The notes beneath the pieces were generated by a model. It had not been told where the DNA came from, ran no database searches, and worked only from the letters and a program-made list of their open reading frames with translations. From contig BSBK01003560.1 in the NCBI GenBank assembly GCA_027943335.1, positions 434,001 to 498,000 on the forward strand: DNA of 64,000 bases, given 5' to 3'. Shown here piece after piece: positions 48,328 through 59,212 of the stretch. This DNA comes from Chamaecyparis obtusa (Eukaryota > Streptophyta > Pinopsida > Cupressales > Cupressaceae). A program made the translations under genes and the position numbers. Numbering within the stretch: position 1 is the stretch's first letter; every line of letters starts with the position of its first letter.

Positions 48328-50205
48328 GATCATATTAATGTTGAACCTTTGTCTTGTGATGGTTCTCTTCCATCCTCTACTTCCTCCAATACCCACACAC
48401 TTCCTAAAGCTTCCGAGTCTTCCAAATCTTTCATAAATCCTTCATCCAACAAAGATCCTAAGGCTTTTCATGCGGTTCCTTATAGTTATCCTCAAGGGCT
48501 ACCTCTTAAAGAAGCTCAAGCTAACCTTCACTTGGCTGCAAATACTTTCAATAATGCTAAGCCTAAAGAGCCTAAGCCTTTATACGCTACTTCAGCTAGT
48601 CCTTCACTATCTCTTCCAAAGTCTTCCATACAACTCCAACCTACTTCCTTGTCCTTAGAAGTGGATCCATGTCAAGAGGACTTTAAAAATGATAAAGAAA
48701 AGACTATAAAAAAAGATCAAGATCAAGAACCCTCCATGTCATCCAATTATTTTCATGATGTCTCTGATCCGTTTCATGGTTCCTTTGATCCTCTACGCTC
48801 TTCTACATTCATTCCACCATCTCCTAAGCAAGATCGAGCTACTACTTGCACCATTGAGCTTATTGATGATCAAAATAACCTTACCACACTTGTGCTTTCC
48901 AAAGATAATGTTTCCATTAAGGTTATTAAAAATGGTGTTGTTACTGCTAATGTTACGCCTATTGAAAATCAAGACAAAAATCCTACACCTATGCTATCCA
49001 AAGATCCTTGTCAAGATCAAAGTCTTCCACCTTCTTGTTCTACCACTCCATGTTCACTTCTGCTTTCTACTCTTCCTAAGTCTTTGCAAGCTTTAAACAA
49101 TCCTATCAATGAAGTTTCTCCTATTCAAGATGTGCAGGATCCTATTGAAAATTCTAATGCTCACTCTAAAGATGCTGATATCCTTGGTTGTGATATAGAT
49201 GCTGATGAACTTATTGATTATCCTTTTGTGTCTTCCATGTCCATCCTTGGACCTCCTCCACCAATACTAAGGGCTTCACATCTTCCTTCCATATTGGGTC
49301 CTTATATCCCTTCACTTTCCCCTCCTAACTCTCCTAATTCATCATCCATTTTGGGTCCTTACATCCCTCCATCTCCTATCTTTCCTCAAGATCAACATAG
49401 ATGCATACCCTTGAATCCTTTTCATCCACTCACCCATCTAAACCAGTCGTATTTTCCTTCTTCTTCCACAAGTCCCAAGTCTTTTGGAAGTAACTTGAAT
49501 GTTCAATACAAGAAAATGAAGCAATACAAGAATCCATCAAAAAAAGAAGATCGCCATGTCTCCTCTAATCGACATGGAGGCATAAAGTCAAAAGAGATAT
49601 CTAAGAAGAAAACTACAAGACAAGTATGGGTTCCAAAATCTATCATTGAAGATATTCTCTCTAACACATCAATAGAAAATAAAAAGCTTAAAGCTATATG
49701 GATTCCAAAGTCTCTTTTGAAAAAGTCTCATGTTGAGCAAAAAGTGAAGTTGACATTCAAGCTTCCAAAGGCTTCCACTTCATCTTTTTCCAAAAACATT
49801 CTTTCATTCCATGTGCCTGAACCACAACCTCTGCTAAACATTTTCCATATTCCTTCTCGTATTCCTCCATTCACATTTGAGAATTATAACAAGTACACCA
49901 ATCCTCTCTTCGAGGAGTCAAATAGCAATAATGAACCAGAATATGGTTCGCATTTTTCCCGTCACCCTTCAAGGTGTTTATTGACGTTGATCTTACCTTT
50001 CTTTCCATCTACCTTTTCACAATCCTTCCATTTATTATCCTTCTACCTTCTATCATTTTTTCTCATTTGCCTATTCCTCATGCGTTTTCCTTTCCCTATC
50101 AGTATCTTTGAGCATATCATTTTGGATCCTTGGTATATCAATGATTTATCCTTTCGAGGAGCATTACCTAAAAGCTTGCTTTCTTCTAAAAAAGATAAAA
50201 TTTAA
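48328..50205 (+). CDS. Layer 5a ORF, second half (Ser/Pro-rich with hydrophobic C-terminus)
   Basis: Open and in the same frame as the first half; no ATG lies near its start, so read-through of the TAA or a mutated sense codon is likely. About 625 codons: a serine/proline/threonine-rich body (DPCQEDFKNDKEK, CSTTPCSLLLSTLPKSLQ), three SILGPxxP repeats, PIFPQDQHRCIPLNPFHP, a basic segment (YKKMKQYKNPSKKEDRH), paired VPKSIIEDIL/IPKSLLKKSH repeats, FHVPEPQPLLNI, and a hydrophobic stretch (FYLLSFFLICLFL) near the end that may span a membrane. An extracellular/envelope-like or structural role is speculation. I do not recognise the family. Copy A keeps the same order, broken. Confidence 0.6.
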   Translation, partial: DHINVEPLSCDGSLPSSTSSNTHTLPKASESSKSFINPSSNKDPKAFHAVPYSYPQGLPLKEAQANLHLAANTFNNAKPKEPKPLYATSASPSLSLPKSSIQLQPTSLSLEVDPCQEDFKNDKEKTIKKDQDQEPSMSSNYFHDVSDPFHGSFDPLRSSTFIPPSPKQDRATTCTIELIDDQNNLTTLVLSKDNVSIKVIKNGVVTANVTPIENQDKNPTPMLSKDPCQDQSLPPSCSTTPCSLLLSTLPKSLQALNNPINEVSPIQDVQDPIENSNAHSKDADILGCDIDADELIDYPFVSSMSILGPPPPILRASHLPSILGPYIPSLSPPNSPNSSSILGPYIPPSPIFPQDQHRCIPLNPFHPLTHLNQSYFPSSSTSPKSFGSNLNVQYKKMKQYKNPSKKEDRHVSSNRHGGIKSKEISKKKTTRQVWVPKSIIEDILSNTSIENKKLKAIWIPKSLLKKSHVEQKVKLTFKLPKASTSSFSKNILSFHVPEPQPLLNIFHIPSRIPPFTFENYNKYTNPLFEESNSNNEPEYGSHFSRHPSRCLLTLILPFFPSTFSQSFHLLSFYLLSFFLICLFLMRFPFPISIFEHIILDPWYINDLSFRGALPKSLLSSKKDKI

Positions 50206-52700
50206 AAAAATTGAAAAAAAAGAAAAAAAAAAATTTGAAAATGTGCCATGGTGAAAACCTGGAAATAGGCACCTTGGTAGCAAAAGTAAGAAGAAATAAA
50301 TTCATCCTATGGTGAAAACCACTCCCTTGTGGCGCCTTGGATAAGTACCATGATGAAAACCTGGTAATCAGGCATCATGCGTAGTTCTTCTACATGTTTC
50401 ATCTATTCCATCTTCTCTCTTTGGTCTTGACAAGGTTGAACTATACGTGAACAATTGGCTATCTTGTGAGCTATCTTATGATGGTCTTGCTTTCATTTCA
50501 TTCATTTTTAGCCTTCATATTCATTTTTCTCTCTTCATTCTAGCCTTTCGCTATTTTTTTTCCCCTTTGGTCTTGATCTAATAAAAAAGAGTAAAACATG
50601 ATGCTATGAAGTCTTTTGACATGTCTACTCCTTTGGACTGCATCCCTTCCTTCTTTTGCAGTGAGCTTTTGTGACTTATCTTATGTTGGCCTTTCATTAC
50701 TTATCCAAATGTGCTTTGCATGATAATTTTTCCCTAGCTTGGGTACTCTTGAGAAGTTTTCCTTTGAGGATTTCTTCCCTTCATTCTCCTTCATTCTCTT
50801 ATCTTCCATCTCTTCCACCAACTTGCTAATCCCTCTTGTTCTCCACCTTCCTTGACATTGGGACTGCATGATGTGATCTTGCTTAAAGAGTTTGATGCCT
50901 GTTCTGTCTGGGGGCATCCTTTGTACATATTTTATGATCCTGAAAAAATACCAAAAAAATTGATATATGATGCTGAAAAAATCTTTAAACGCATAAAAAA
51001 TCGTGAAAAAAATAAAAAAATAAAAAAAAAGAAAAAAAAGAAAAATTGCAATAAAAATCCAAGTGGTGAAAACCTGGAAACAGGCGCTACTTGAGGCCTT
51101 TGCACTCTTATTTGCTAGCATGCGTCCTCGACACTGAGCCTTTCCATCATGCCTTGACCTTATTTGACTTGGTTCGGAATTGATCTTTATCTTTGTCTAA
51201 GGGGCATAACTGTTAGCATAGGTCCTTTAGGTGCATTTGTTTCTTGGGGCATTTCACAAACAGGTGTTTTTCAACACCACCTCAAACAGTGTTTTTCAAC
51301 ACTACCCTTGCGTCGAGTGTTTCTTAACACTTATTAGATGTCTTTCCCAATAGTCTAAGTATGATGCGATATTTCTCATTAGCAGATATGATAACCAGAG
51401 TCTGACTCTATGACCAACACACACGCACTTAAACAATCAACTTGCTTGAGATATGTTGACTTTATTTTTTGTGTGTTGTCTATGAGGATTTCTTTGATGA
51501 GTGGTCTCTCCCTGAGAAGTTTTCAATGATGCATAGCTAGAAAACTGAGGGTATGAGAACATGTTTTCTTTCTTTATTTGCTTGTGGGTATATTTTATTG
51601 ATCCTAACTGTCATGAGCATTTATGCTGGTCTTACTTGACATTATGGATTGACTAGGTATTATCCTTGACTATTTTTGCGAGTGCATGATTCTAGTTATC
51701 GTGACTTTCATGTGTCTTGATACAAACATAATCTCGCCATATCAAACTTAGGTAATCTCACTGCACTAGTCATCTTGACCTATATGTCTTTGATGCCTAG
51801 GTGAGATTTCCACATTTCCATCTCATAAAAATCATATTCATATCCACATAGTTATGCTAGTGTGCATTGTATGATCTTACGACGCTACCAATAACGCTCG
51901 ATGATGATAATTAGATGTTTATAAGTGTTGTGACCTTGCAAGTCAACCACTTTCATAGTAGCTTGCATTCTTAGGTTCATCATAGTTTAGTTTCTGCATC
52001 TTGCATATGGAGAGAGCTCTCCTTTTTATCATCTACGGAATAGTTGGTCAACTGTGCTCATTTTATGATTCTTCTTGATCATATCTTTCATTTCTAATCT
52101 TTCATATCACATCATTTTCTATCCATTTTCGGACTCGAAATTGAAATCTGAGTCGCATTTCAAAATTTTTTCCCTTCTTCTGAGTAGTTTACTGACCTTT
52201 TGAGGCATAATTTAATTTTTCGGTGGAATTTCTTCCTTCCATGTCTCTCAAATTTTCTAGTCTTTCATCCACTCTATTTCTAGTCTTCTATTTCTATTCT
52301 TCTACTTCCTCACTAGGGCATGTTTCATTGCCTAATGGTTAACCTATTGACCCTTACCTTCGATTGTGATTTGATCAACGTTATCGATTTTCTATCTCTC
52401 CTCTACTTGATTTTGATTTCGATTCTGAGGGGGTAGTACCTATGGGATTCTCATCCCCAATTGCTTGATTTTCTTGATTCAGACATCTTTTGTGAGCTTT
52501 TGCTCAAATTTGAGATTCTTATCTCTTACTTTGAATGTGATCCTGAATCGACCTCATGTTCAAAGGCCTTTGTTTATGCTTTGTCTGAATATGATCCCAA
52601 ATCAACCTCATATCTGAGTTGTTTTGTGATCCCAAATCGATCTCACATTGCAACTTCATTCTTTGACTACATGTGTTCCCAAATCGATCACACATTAGTC
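50206..52700 (+). other. 3' non-coding region of layer 5a
   Basis: About 2.5 kb collinear with 11113-13986 (reversed). It holds GGTGAAAACCTGGAAA-type motifs near 50250, 50310, 50352 and 51065, poly-A tracts, and the triple mini-hairpins. No coding region supported. Confidence 0.7.
51263..51331 (+). repeat. Three tandem 16-nt hairpins, copy B
   Basis: GGTGTTTTTCAACACC (51263-51278), AGTGTTTTTCAACACT (51288-51303) and AGTGTTTCTTAACACT (51316-51331). All are perfect 6-bp stems with 4-nt loops. Confidence 0.85.
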
Positions 52701-52713
52701 AAAGAGGGGCAAA
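52701..52713 (+). promoter_or_regulatory. Polypurine tract of layer 5a
   Basis: AAAGAGGGGCAAA abuts the 3' LTR start TGTATGCATCC. Confidence 0.85.
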
Positions 52714-53657
52714 TGTATGCATCCTAAAATGGTCGCCTAAACTTTGGGCCCCATTTATTTGATTTATCAATCCTGAATCATTTTTATCAATAATCAATAT
52801 TTTCAACATTATTAATTTCTTGATCAAGTCTTAATTTCGATCATATATTGGATTTTTATCCTTGGGCTAACCATTTATCCTAAGTCTTTATTTAATTAAA
52901 AGGAATATTTCCTCCCCTTTTGATTAAATAAAAAGCCCCACTTTTCCTCTTATCCTAAGTTGCACAAATAAAACATTAATCTTATTTCACAAAAAGGAAA
53001 AAAGTACTTTTTGTCTCACATAAGGCTCAAAAGTCAACACTTCACTCTCATTGGAGGATACTTGTGCACATGGATTGCTCCTGTTTCAACCTCCACCACC
53101 GATTAAGACTTTTGCCTCTTAATCTCAATGGTCCGTTCCTTGCATTTCTTATAAAAGGAAAGCTCTCTCCTCCATTTTCATATCATGTTTTGAATACTAA
53201 TCTTATGATGCAGGAATTCTTGGAGACTTTTTGGAGCTTTTGGAAACCTTATTGTTCTTAGTCTTTCATTCTTGCATTTTATCTTTCATGGCATCTAGTT
53301 TAGTTTCCTTTGATGCAATAGATTTAACTCACATAGCTTAATAGGAGGGATTTGTAACACTTTTTCTTTCCATTCCATAGCTTAGTTGCATTGCATTCTC
53401 ATTTCCATAGACTAGTTTGCATTGCTTTTTCATAGTGATTCTTGAGGATATTGGCACTCTTTCCCTTGTCCTCATTCCAATCTCTCATTGTGTGGTTGAC
53501 TAGCAAGGTCATAAGCTTGTAGCTCTAGCTGAGAGAAAACACATCATAGTCCCTTGCAACTCCATGCATAGAGAGCTATGAGCCGCTTTGTGAGGCCTCA
53601 TTCTTGAGCAACCTTGCATGTAATGGTTCATAGAAGTGCACCTTTTTAGTGTGTACA
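52714..53657 (+). repeat. Layer 5a 3' LTR
   Basis: 944 bp, close copy of 43872-44816. It ends GTGTGTACA, followed by the GTATC target duplication and the resumed integrase frame. Confidence 0.92.
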
Positions 53658-54475
53658 GTATCCACTGACTATGTGACTAAATGGGTCGAAGTTCAAGCCA
53701 TGAAACATGCTCGAGATAAAAAAAAGTTGCTAAGTTTCTATATGAAGAGATCTTCACACGCTATGGTGTTCCAAGGGAGCTGGTTATAGATCAGGGTGCT
53801 CAATTCACTTCCACACTGATTACTACACTTATGAATGAATATAAAATTTTCCACAAGACATCCAATCCATATCATCCACATGCGAATGGGCAAGTTGAAG
53901 TTACCAATAGGGAAATAGAGGCTATCTTGACAAAAATGGTGCAGCTACATAAGAAAGATTGGAGCACACAGTTTCAGGAAGCTATGTGGGCCTATAGAAC
54001 AACTTGGAAAACCATAACTGGTTTCACACCATTTGAGTTGGTTTATGGTAAACATGTTGTAATGCCAATAGAATTTGAGCATAAAACATTGCGAACAACC
54101 TTACAGTTAAACATTGATCTTCCAGCCACACAACGCGACAGGATCCTATAGCTCAACCAGCTAGATGAAACGAGGAAAACCACTTTACAACACACCAAGA
54201 TGATCTAGGTACAATGCAAATGGTGGCATGATTCCCACATTCTAAATAAATGATTCTCTCCTAGTGATTGGACTCTCTTGCATGATTCTCACTATCAGGA
54301 AAATCAAGGTAAGCTCACTACCGTCTGGCTAGGTCCCTATGAAATAGAAAATGTTTATGCTAATGGTGCAGTTCAGCTATCAACAATTGACCCAATACAT
54401 TTCAAATTGTTGGTTAATGGGCACAGACTTTGTTTATATCATATACCACAAACAAAAGCTAAGTTCTTGCGGTAA

Positions 54476-55204
54476 TTTGAGATTTCTCCTGTTGATGCTG
54501 AACCTCCTGCATCAAATGATGATCCTTCCACCGTTGACCCCACCATAGAATTTGAACCTCCTCCAACTGAAGACATTCAATAGGAAAATGAACCTCCTCC
54601 TAAGAGAAATTCTCCTGCCGCCGCACGAACCATCAAATCATCACTTTAATTCTGCATACGTGCAGTCCTAATAAAATTTTCATTTTTTCGTGAAAATATT
54701 CTTTTCCATAATAAAAGATCCATCTCATTACCTTTTTCATTACTTCACATTCATTCATCATATCATGTCTTTTCCACCCTGTACTTCTCATTGTATGATA
54801 CACGTCAGCCGATATTTTTGGATTTTGGTATTTATGATACTTTCACATTAGGTACGCGCGATTATCTATTCTTTCAAATGCTCTGTACTTATTTATACAT
54901 CATTATCTTTTATGTTTCATTTAATATAGCAGTTATATCCAAGCATGGCTATACTTTTAAACCATGACAGTGAGGACACTTGTGTCATTTTCATAGGGGG
55001 CAGTACATTGGCATGTGATTAAAAAAATTTGCCCATGATTTTGAATTAATTGTCATTAATAGCCCATAAGTCGTAAGCCTGATCATTAATCCACCAACCT
55101 TGGATTTCGGTCTCTTTTATAAGACCTTGGAAACTAAAGCTCACTTCAATGTTCATAGTTTTTGTGTCTTTCATTTTTCACCCTTACCACAAATAGTAAA
55201 CATT
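54476..55204 (+). other. Spacer between integrase and additional ORF of layer 4
   Basis: A proline-rich pol tail with stops runs to about 54650, then non-coding sequence. ATAGGGGGCAGTAC at about 54994 resembles the terminal polypurine tract and could be an internal one. Confidence 0.5.
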
Positions 55205-57480
55205 TCTAAATTAAGTCTGGAGTAAGGATTTTGGGAGCTAGGAATTGTGAACGGATTGAAGTCAAGAATAGAGGGTCACAAAGATTTTTAACAAATATGG
55301 GTGGACAACCTATCCGGTTAGAGCCATCAAATCACACGTCATTGTTGCAGGATCAAGTTAGTGTTTGTGAGTTTAATCGTGTGGGTTGGCTCAGTTACTT
55401 CATCAGGTTAAATGGTTATGATGAGGCTGTGGCAGTCAAATTCCTACGGACATTCAGCAATGGCATTGCATATGTGAAGGGGTTGTGAATTAAATCTTTT
55501 GAAACACAAATAGAAGAAGTCTCTGGACTTCCTGCTACTAGAGAGCATTTCCCGCATGGTCATGACACTCAAGCGACTAGAGCCAAGTTCTCCCTGCCAA
55601 TAGACAATGCACTTGAAAGTAGTAAACAAGATACCAAAAGGCTTTCTCTTCCAGGAGATTTCCTACAATTTGATGTTCATATTATTAGATATATCACTTG
55701 CGAAGGAAGGTTTTCATTTCTGCATGTTGTACATTTTAAATTGTTGATTCATTTGTGGCATGAGCATTTAGTTAATGTACCCAATGTGTTATATTCCCTG
55801 CTAAATTTGAGCTCTGAGGAAGTAAGGAAGGGCAGGGATAATGTTGTTACCCATCATGGGTTGATCAAATTACTGGTAGAAAAGGCCCTCCACAATAATT
55901 CTCCCATGAATTGGGATGAATTTCTCGCTGCTCCTCATGTTCAACTTAATAGGGCACATCCAAAACCTGTAGGACCACATCCTGAGCCTCATGGAGCACA
56001 AGAAAATCTTACTGCTGAGGATAGACTACAAAGAGTTTAAGAAAACCCTCCTTCACATCAAGAAGACATAACATAAGACACTCCAAACCCCAATCTTGGG
56101 GAAGAAAACATTGGGGGTTTTGAAGAAATCCATAGTACATAGGGAGCCGATAAATATGAAAAAGGGAAAGAGAAAATGTCTAGTTATGAGGTAGGTGGTA
56201 GCACTGTTCATCCTACAGCTACGTTTGCCTCAGTAAAATCTACCCCACAGAAGCATTCTGAAACATCAGAAGAACACCCAGTATGGCGTAGTGTCCATTT
56301 AAATTCAAAGAAAAAGAAAAATAACTCACCTAAAATGGCTAGCTCAAATCTGGAAGTTCTGAATGAGGAACTCATGAATTTGAACCCACAACAAGCGAAT
56401 CTAGCCATGGAAGAAGATGTTATGATGAAGGACCCTGTAGCCGTAGTACCAAAGGAAAAGGTGAAAAAGAATAATTTTGAAGTTTCCTCCTCTCATCTAG
56501 GAAAAATAAAAATAGATGACATGCCTGTAGCTTCCACATCGGTTCACCAAAGGGGACAAGAAATAGAACCAGGGCACGCAGGTCCACAAAGAGGTCAAAA
56601 TCAGGTAACCATACATTCCTTGTCCTTGGATTATTTTCAGAAAATTCAGTATGAAAGGGCAATGTGGGCCATAGAGAGGGACAAATTGAAAAGGGAAATA
56701 GGTCAACAAAAACAATAAATTACACTCCTATAGGAAAAACTAGATTTAGTTAAATTGGTTCCAAAGGTCATAGAGTGTCGACCACCCCCGCGGGTGTATG
56801 CTTTGTGCTTAAGAGAGAAATTTTTACTATTTTAGTTTATGAGAATTGTCAAATATTTGAATCCTGACATAGACAACCCTAAGTCCTTTATGGCTACATA
56901 CGAGGAGTCACCTAATTTCATCAAAAATCTTCTCTGTGAGTTATACCTGCATCGCTATGCCATTCCCTCCAACACAGAATGGAATCCCTTATTGTTTCTG
57001 GGTAATATACATTTGTCTGCACTACTCTCCTGGGTCAATAATTAAATTTACTATGGAGAACAAAGCATAACATCTCACTTCCATTACGCCCTAAAAGTAA
57101 AAACCCTAGAGCCTTTATTGTGATTGGTGACACATAGTCTACGGTTTTAATGATTCCACTCATAGAAGAAGAATTCTGGCAAAATAGGAACAAGTACATG
57201 CAGAAGTTGAGAGACTATCTCTAGATGATGGAAATAGGGCAGCAAATGGGTTACAACAGAGGTGGGCTAGGTTGCCTATGTCTCTGAAAAAGGTAGAGCC
57301 CCACAACATCATGAATTTTAGGGCTGCCATGCAGAGAGTCCATTGGTACATAGAATTGGGCCGACAACCAAGACTAGAACGTTGGATGCCTCTCACATTC
57401 CAACTACCTGTGCTCCTGTGGCCACTTTATAGTTTTATAGAGGAAGAGTTGGATGAGGATTCAGAACTAAGCCGATGAGT
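55205..57480 (+). pseudogene. Layer 4 additional ORF (plant-mobile-domain-like), downstream of pol
   Basis: Sense-strand pieces at 55231-55488, 55489-56040 (same frame after a TGA), 56041-56718 and 56839-57478 form one decayed ORF. The N-terminal part has GWLSYFIRLNGYDEAVAVKF, LRTFSNGIAYVKGL and then IEEVSGLPATREHFPHG. That is the pattern of the additional ORFs of Tat/Athila elements related to the plant mobile domain (F-x-x-x-x-x-G ... I-x-x-x-x-G-L-P). The middle is polar and low-complexity; the C-terminal part contains YERAMWAIERDKLKREIGQQ, a probable coiled coil. At least five stops. The role of such ORFs in the element is not established. Confidence 0.65.
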
Positions 57481-57614
57481 CAGAGTAGATAGGATGAATG
57501 GATTCTACTGGAAAGTGCACAACCATATGACCGGGCAAGTATAGGAAGGTGACTTCAGAGTGCTAGTAAAGATTAAAAACTCTTCAGTGCCTGAGGACAG
57601 GCACTAGTCTTTGT

Positions 57615-57626
57615 AGGGGGCAGAAA
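57615..57626 (+). promoter_or_regulatory. Polypurine tract of layer 4
   Basis: AGGGGGCAGAAA ends one base before TGATGAGG, the first bases of the 3' LTR. Confidence 0.8.
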
Positions 57627-58323
57627 TGATGAGGCATATTAATGTCATACTTTAGAATGCCTTAGGATAATATTTGCTATACCTTTTTGCTACATTTTGA
57701 TACATTTACCGCAAAGACTCTTATGATTTTTTGCTACTATATGGTATGCTGCCAATAGACATTTAATATGGTTTAAACATACTTCATATACTATTCTTGG
57801 ATAAAATGCTATATTTCTTGATTTGAAAGCTAATGTTGTGTTTTGAATAAGTAAGAGTAGATGTTTGAATGTGATTGATTATGCATGTTCTGGTAATTAC
57901 TGCCATAAATATCTTATCCTAACCTTTAAAGGCATAGTGCATTGGAATAGTGAATGTTGTTTTGACCAGGTCTGGAGCATTCATCCATGAAGTGTTCCAC
58001 CCGATCTTCCTGCAGCTTTCAACGGAAGAACATTCAATGTAGTGCCTGTTGAAGGAGCAAGGTGGCAGTCTCTGTGATGAGTTAGGTGGCATGCTAATTT
58101 CTCTAAGAGGATCTAGGTGCGAATGGAAGTTAGATTTGTTATCACGGTGATTCTCTCCTTCGCTTCAGGATCAATCTATTTAGTCTTTAAAGCTTTCCTT
58201 CTTTCTAGTCATTAATATTGTAATAAAGATCTGCTTGTTTCTACAGTGCGGTTAGAAGTTAGTTAGAAGATTTTCCCTTTAAATAAAGCCCTACTCCTGC
58301 GTGAGCACAACAACAAAGGGCAT

Positions 58324-58582
58324 TGTGATATTGCTATCAGGATTCAATTGTGTATTTTTTGAGTCAAACTCATTGACCCATGTTTCATGAGTAGTGGTTC
58401 ACACGAACCCATCTCTCATGAGAATGAATGGAGTACTTAGCACTCATTGGATCTAGGTGATGCTCATAGAGGTGAAGCATCGGGACTTCCCAGGAGGTCA
58501 CCCATCCCAGTACTACTCCAGCTTGAGTGTGCTTAACTATGAAGTTTCCTCCATGGTTAAACCCAATCTTCTTGCAACCCCA
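58324..58582 (-). mobile_element. Layer 5b: Cassandra-like solo LTR with 5S rRNA-derived core
   Basis: Present only in the 3' LTR of layer 4, between GGGCATTG and TATAGAAATAG. On the minus strand it begins TGGGGTTGCAAGAAGATTGG, carries a 5S-like core, and ends CTGATAGCAATATCACA; TG...CA ends and about 260 bp suit a Cassandra TRIM LTR. No 5-bp target duplication is visible, and about six bases of the layer 4 LTR (ttaaat) are missing at the site, so a small deletion accompanied or followed the event. Confidence 0.75.
58471..58570 (-). ncRNA. 5S rRNA-derived segment with Pol III internal promoter
   Basis: Minus strand: AGTTAAGCACACTCAAGCT (58538-58520) matches the 5S A-box region, AGTAGTACTGGGATGGGTG the intermediate element, and GGTGACCTCCTGGGAAGTCC (C-box) lies at about 58502-58483. 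The first third differs from true plant 5S rRNA, as in Cassandra. It may still bind TFIIIA; it is not a functional 5S gene. Confidence 0.8.
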
Positions 58583-59212
58583 TATAGAAATAGTTTTCAG
58601 CTACTTTCATGGTGTTATCAGAATTTTGTACTTTGATATTCAATCAATAAAATGAAGTGTTGATATTTAGTTGAGTGCAATTACAATTTAGGATACTCAT
58701 CCAAGGGGGCCCACTTAGTGAGAAGTCCACAATAAAATAGAATCATATTAGCTAGAAGCATTTACTACATTTTTGTTGATTAAGTGCCCAACGTTGAACT
58801 GCTCCTGTAGCCAAAGCTACAGACCAGCTAATGCCTCCCACAGCCAAAGTCGTAGAACAGGAGAAGTATCATGGCATAGTTTGTAAGAATTTTCATATCT
58901 TGTTGATATTTATATTCTTGTAGCTTCTATTCTAGCACTTACTTTTCCACTAACTTCAACTTAAGCATTACTTTAGTATCCATTTCTTGCAATTGTAGTA
59001 TAGTTTTCCTTCAGCATTTACTTCCTGCAGCAACGATAATGCATGGCTAAATGATACTTGGTGCATATACTTTTCTGGACCATTTCAAGTGATACGTCCT
59101 TGGTTTGACTTACTAAATGAATTTCCATAAGGAGGATAAGTTGCTCAGTTGGATGTCTAATCCATGAGTTTGGAATTATACCTAGTTTCTGAGCCTTTAT
59201 AGGAAGTGATCA

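Larger units (their letters stand above)
43872..53657 (+). mobile_element. Layer 5a: pol-less Tat-like LTR retrotransposon, copy B
   Basis: 9786 bp, LTRs 43872-44816 and 52714-53657, TSDs GTATG (43867-43871) and GTATC (53658-53662, one mismatch). A TGGCGCCCACCGTGAGG primer-binding site follows the 5' LTR and AAAGAGGGGCAAA precedes the 3' LTR. It is the same family as 10088-19655 (LTR start TGTATGCACCCTAAAATGG, LTR end GTGTGTACA, same ORF and hairpins) but a separate subfamily: its LTRs are about 70 bp shorter and clearly diverged. The LTR pair differs at about 20 positions by eye. It encodes one long ORF interrupted by a single stop, and no pol. Confidence 0.93.
43384..54475 (+). pseudogene. 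Layer 4 integrase, split by layer 5a
   Basis: The left part (43384-43871) has the zinc-binding H...H...C-x2-C set (HACHNEPCGGHF ... YTRKCDRCQ) and the first acidic residue in KWGLDFVGPI. Layer 5a then interrupts between FLV and TDYVTKWVE. The right part (53658-54475) has ELVIDQGAQFTS (second Asp), HANGQVEVTNREIEAIL (Glu) and AYRTTWKTITGFTPFELVYG. A C-terminal GPYEIENVYANGAVQL...VNGHRL follows, without a chromodomain, which is typical of the Athila/Tat lineages. Extra stops near 54150, 54209 and 54251. It would have inserted the cDNA. Confidence 0.9.
37618..59212 (+). mobile_element. Layer 4: Athila/Tat-type gypsy LTR retrotransposon
   Basis: The LTRs run TGATGAGGCATATTAATG...AAGTGATCA, with identical 5-bp TSDs ATGAT (37613-37617 and 59213-59217) inside the CACTA array; the array sequence is continuous when the element is removed. 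A TGCGCCGCTATCGAGG primer-binding site resembles the tRNA-Asp type. The order gag, protease, RT, RNase H, integrase, then an additional ORF downstream is that of non-chromoviral gypsy elements. Every ORF has stops or shifts. Layer 5a splits the integrase and layer 5b the 3' LTR; without them it is about 11.5 kb. The LTRs differ at roughly one in twenty positions over the first 200 bp. Confidence 0.92.
57627..59212 (+). repeat. Layer 4 3' LTR (with Cassandra-like insertion)
   Basis: 1586 bp. It is collinear with the 5' LTR except for about 259 extra bases at 58324-58582. Confidence 0.9.

Noticed and set aside
47792..48436. Leu/Met-rich frames in other phases across the Ser-rich ORF
   Set aside because: Shadow frames; the Ser/Asp frame is the one kept in both family copies.
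48328..50205. Calling the Ser/Pro-rich ORF an envelope gene
   Set aside because: Only a hydrophobic stretch near the C-terminus suggests it; no signal peptide, fusion peptide or cleavage site can be supported.
58471..58570. A functional 5S rRNA gene
   Set aside because: Only the central and 3' parts resemble 5S; the 5' third is different and it lies in a Cassandra-like LTR.
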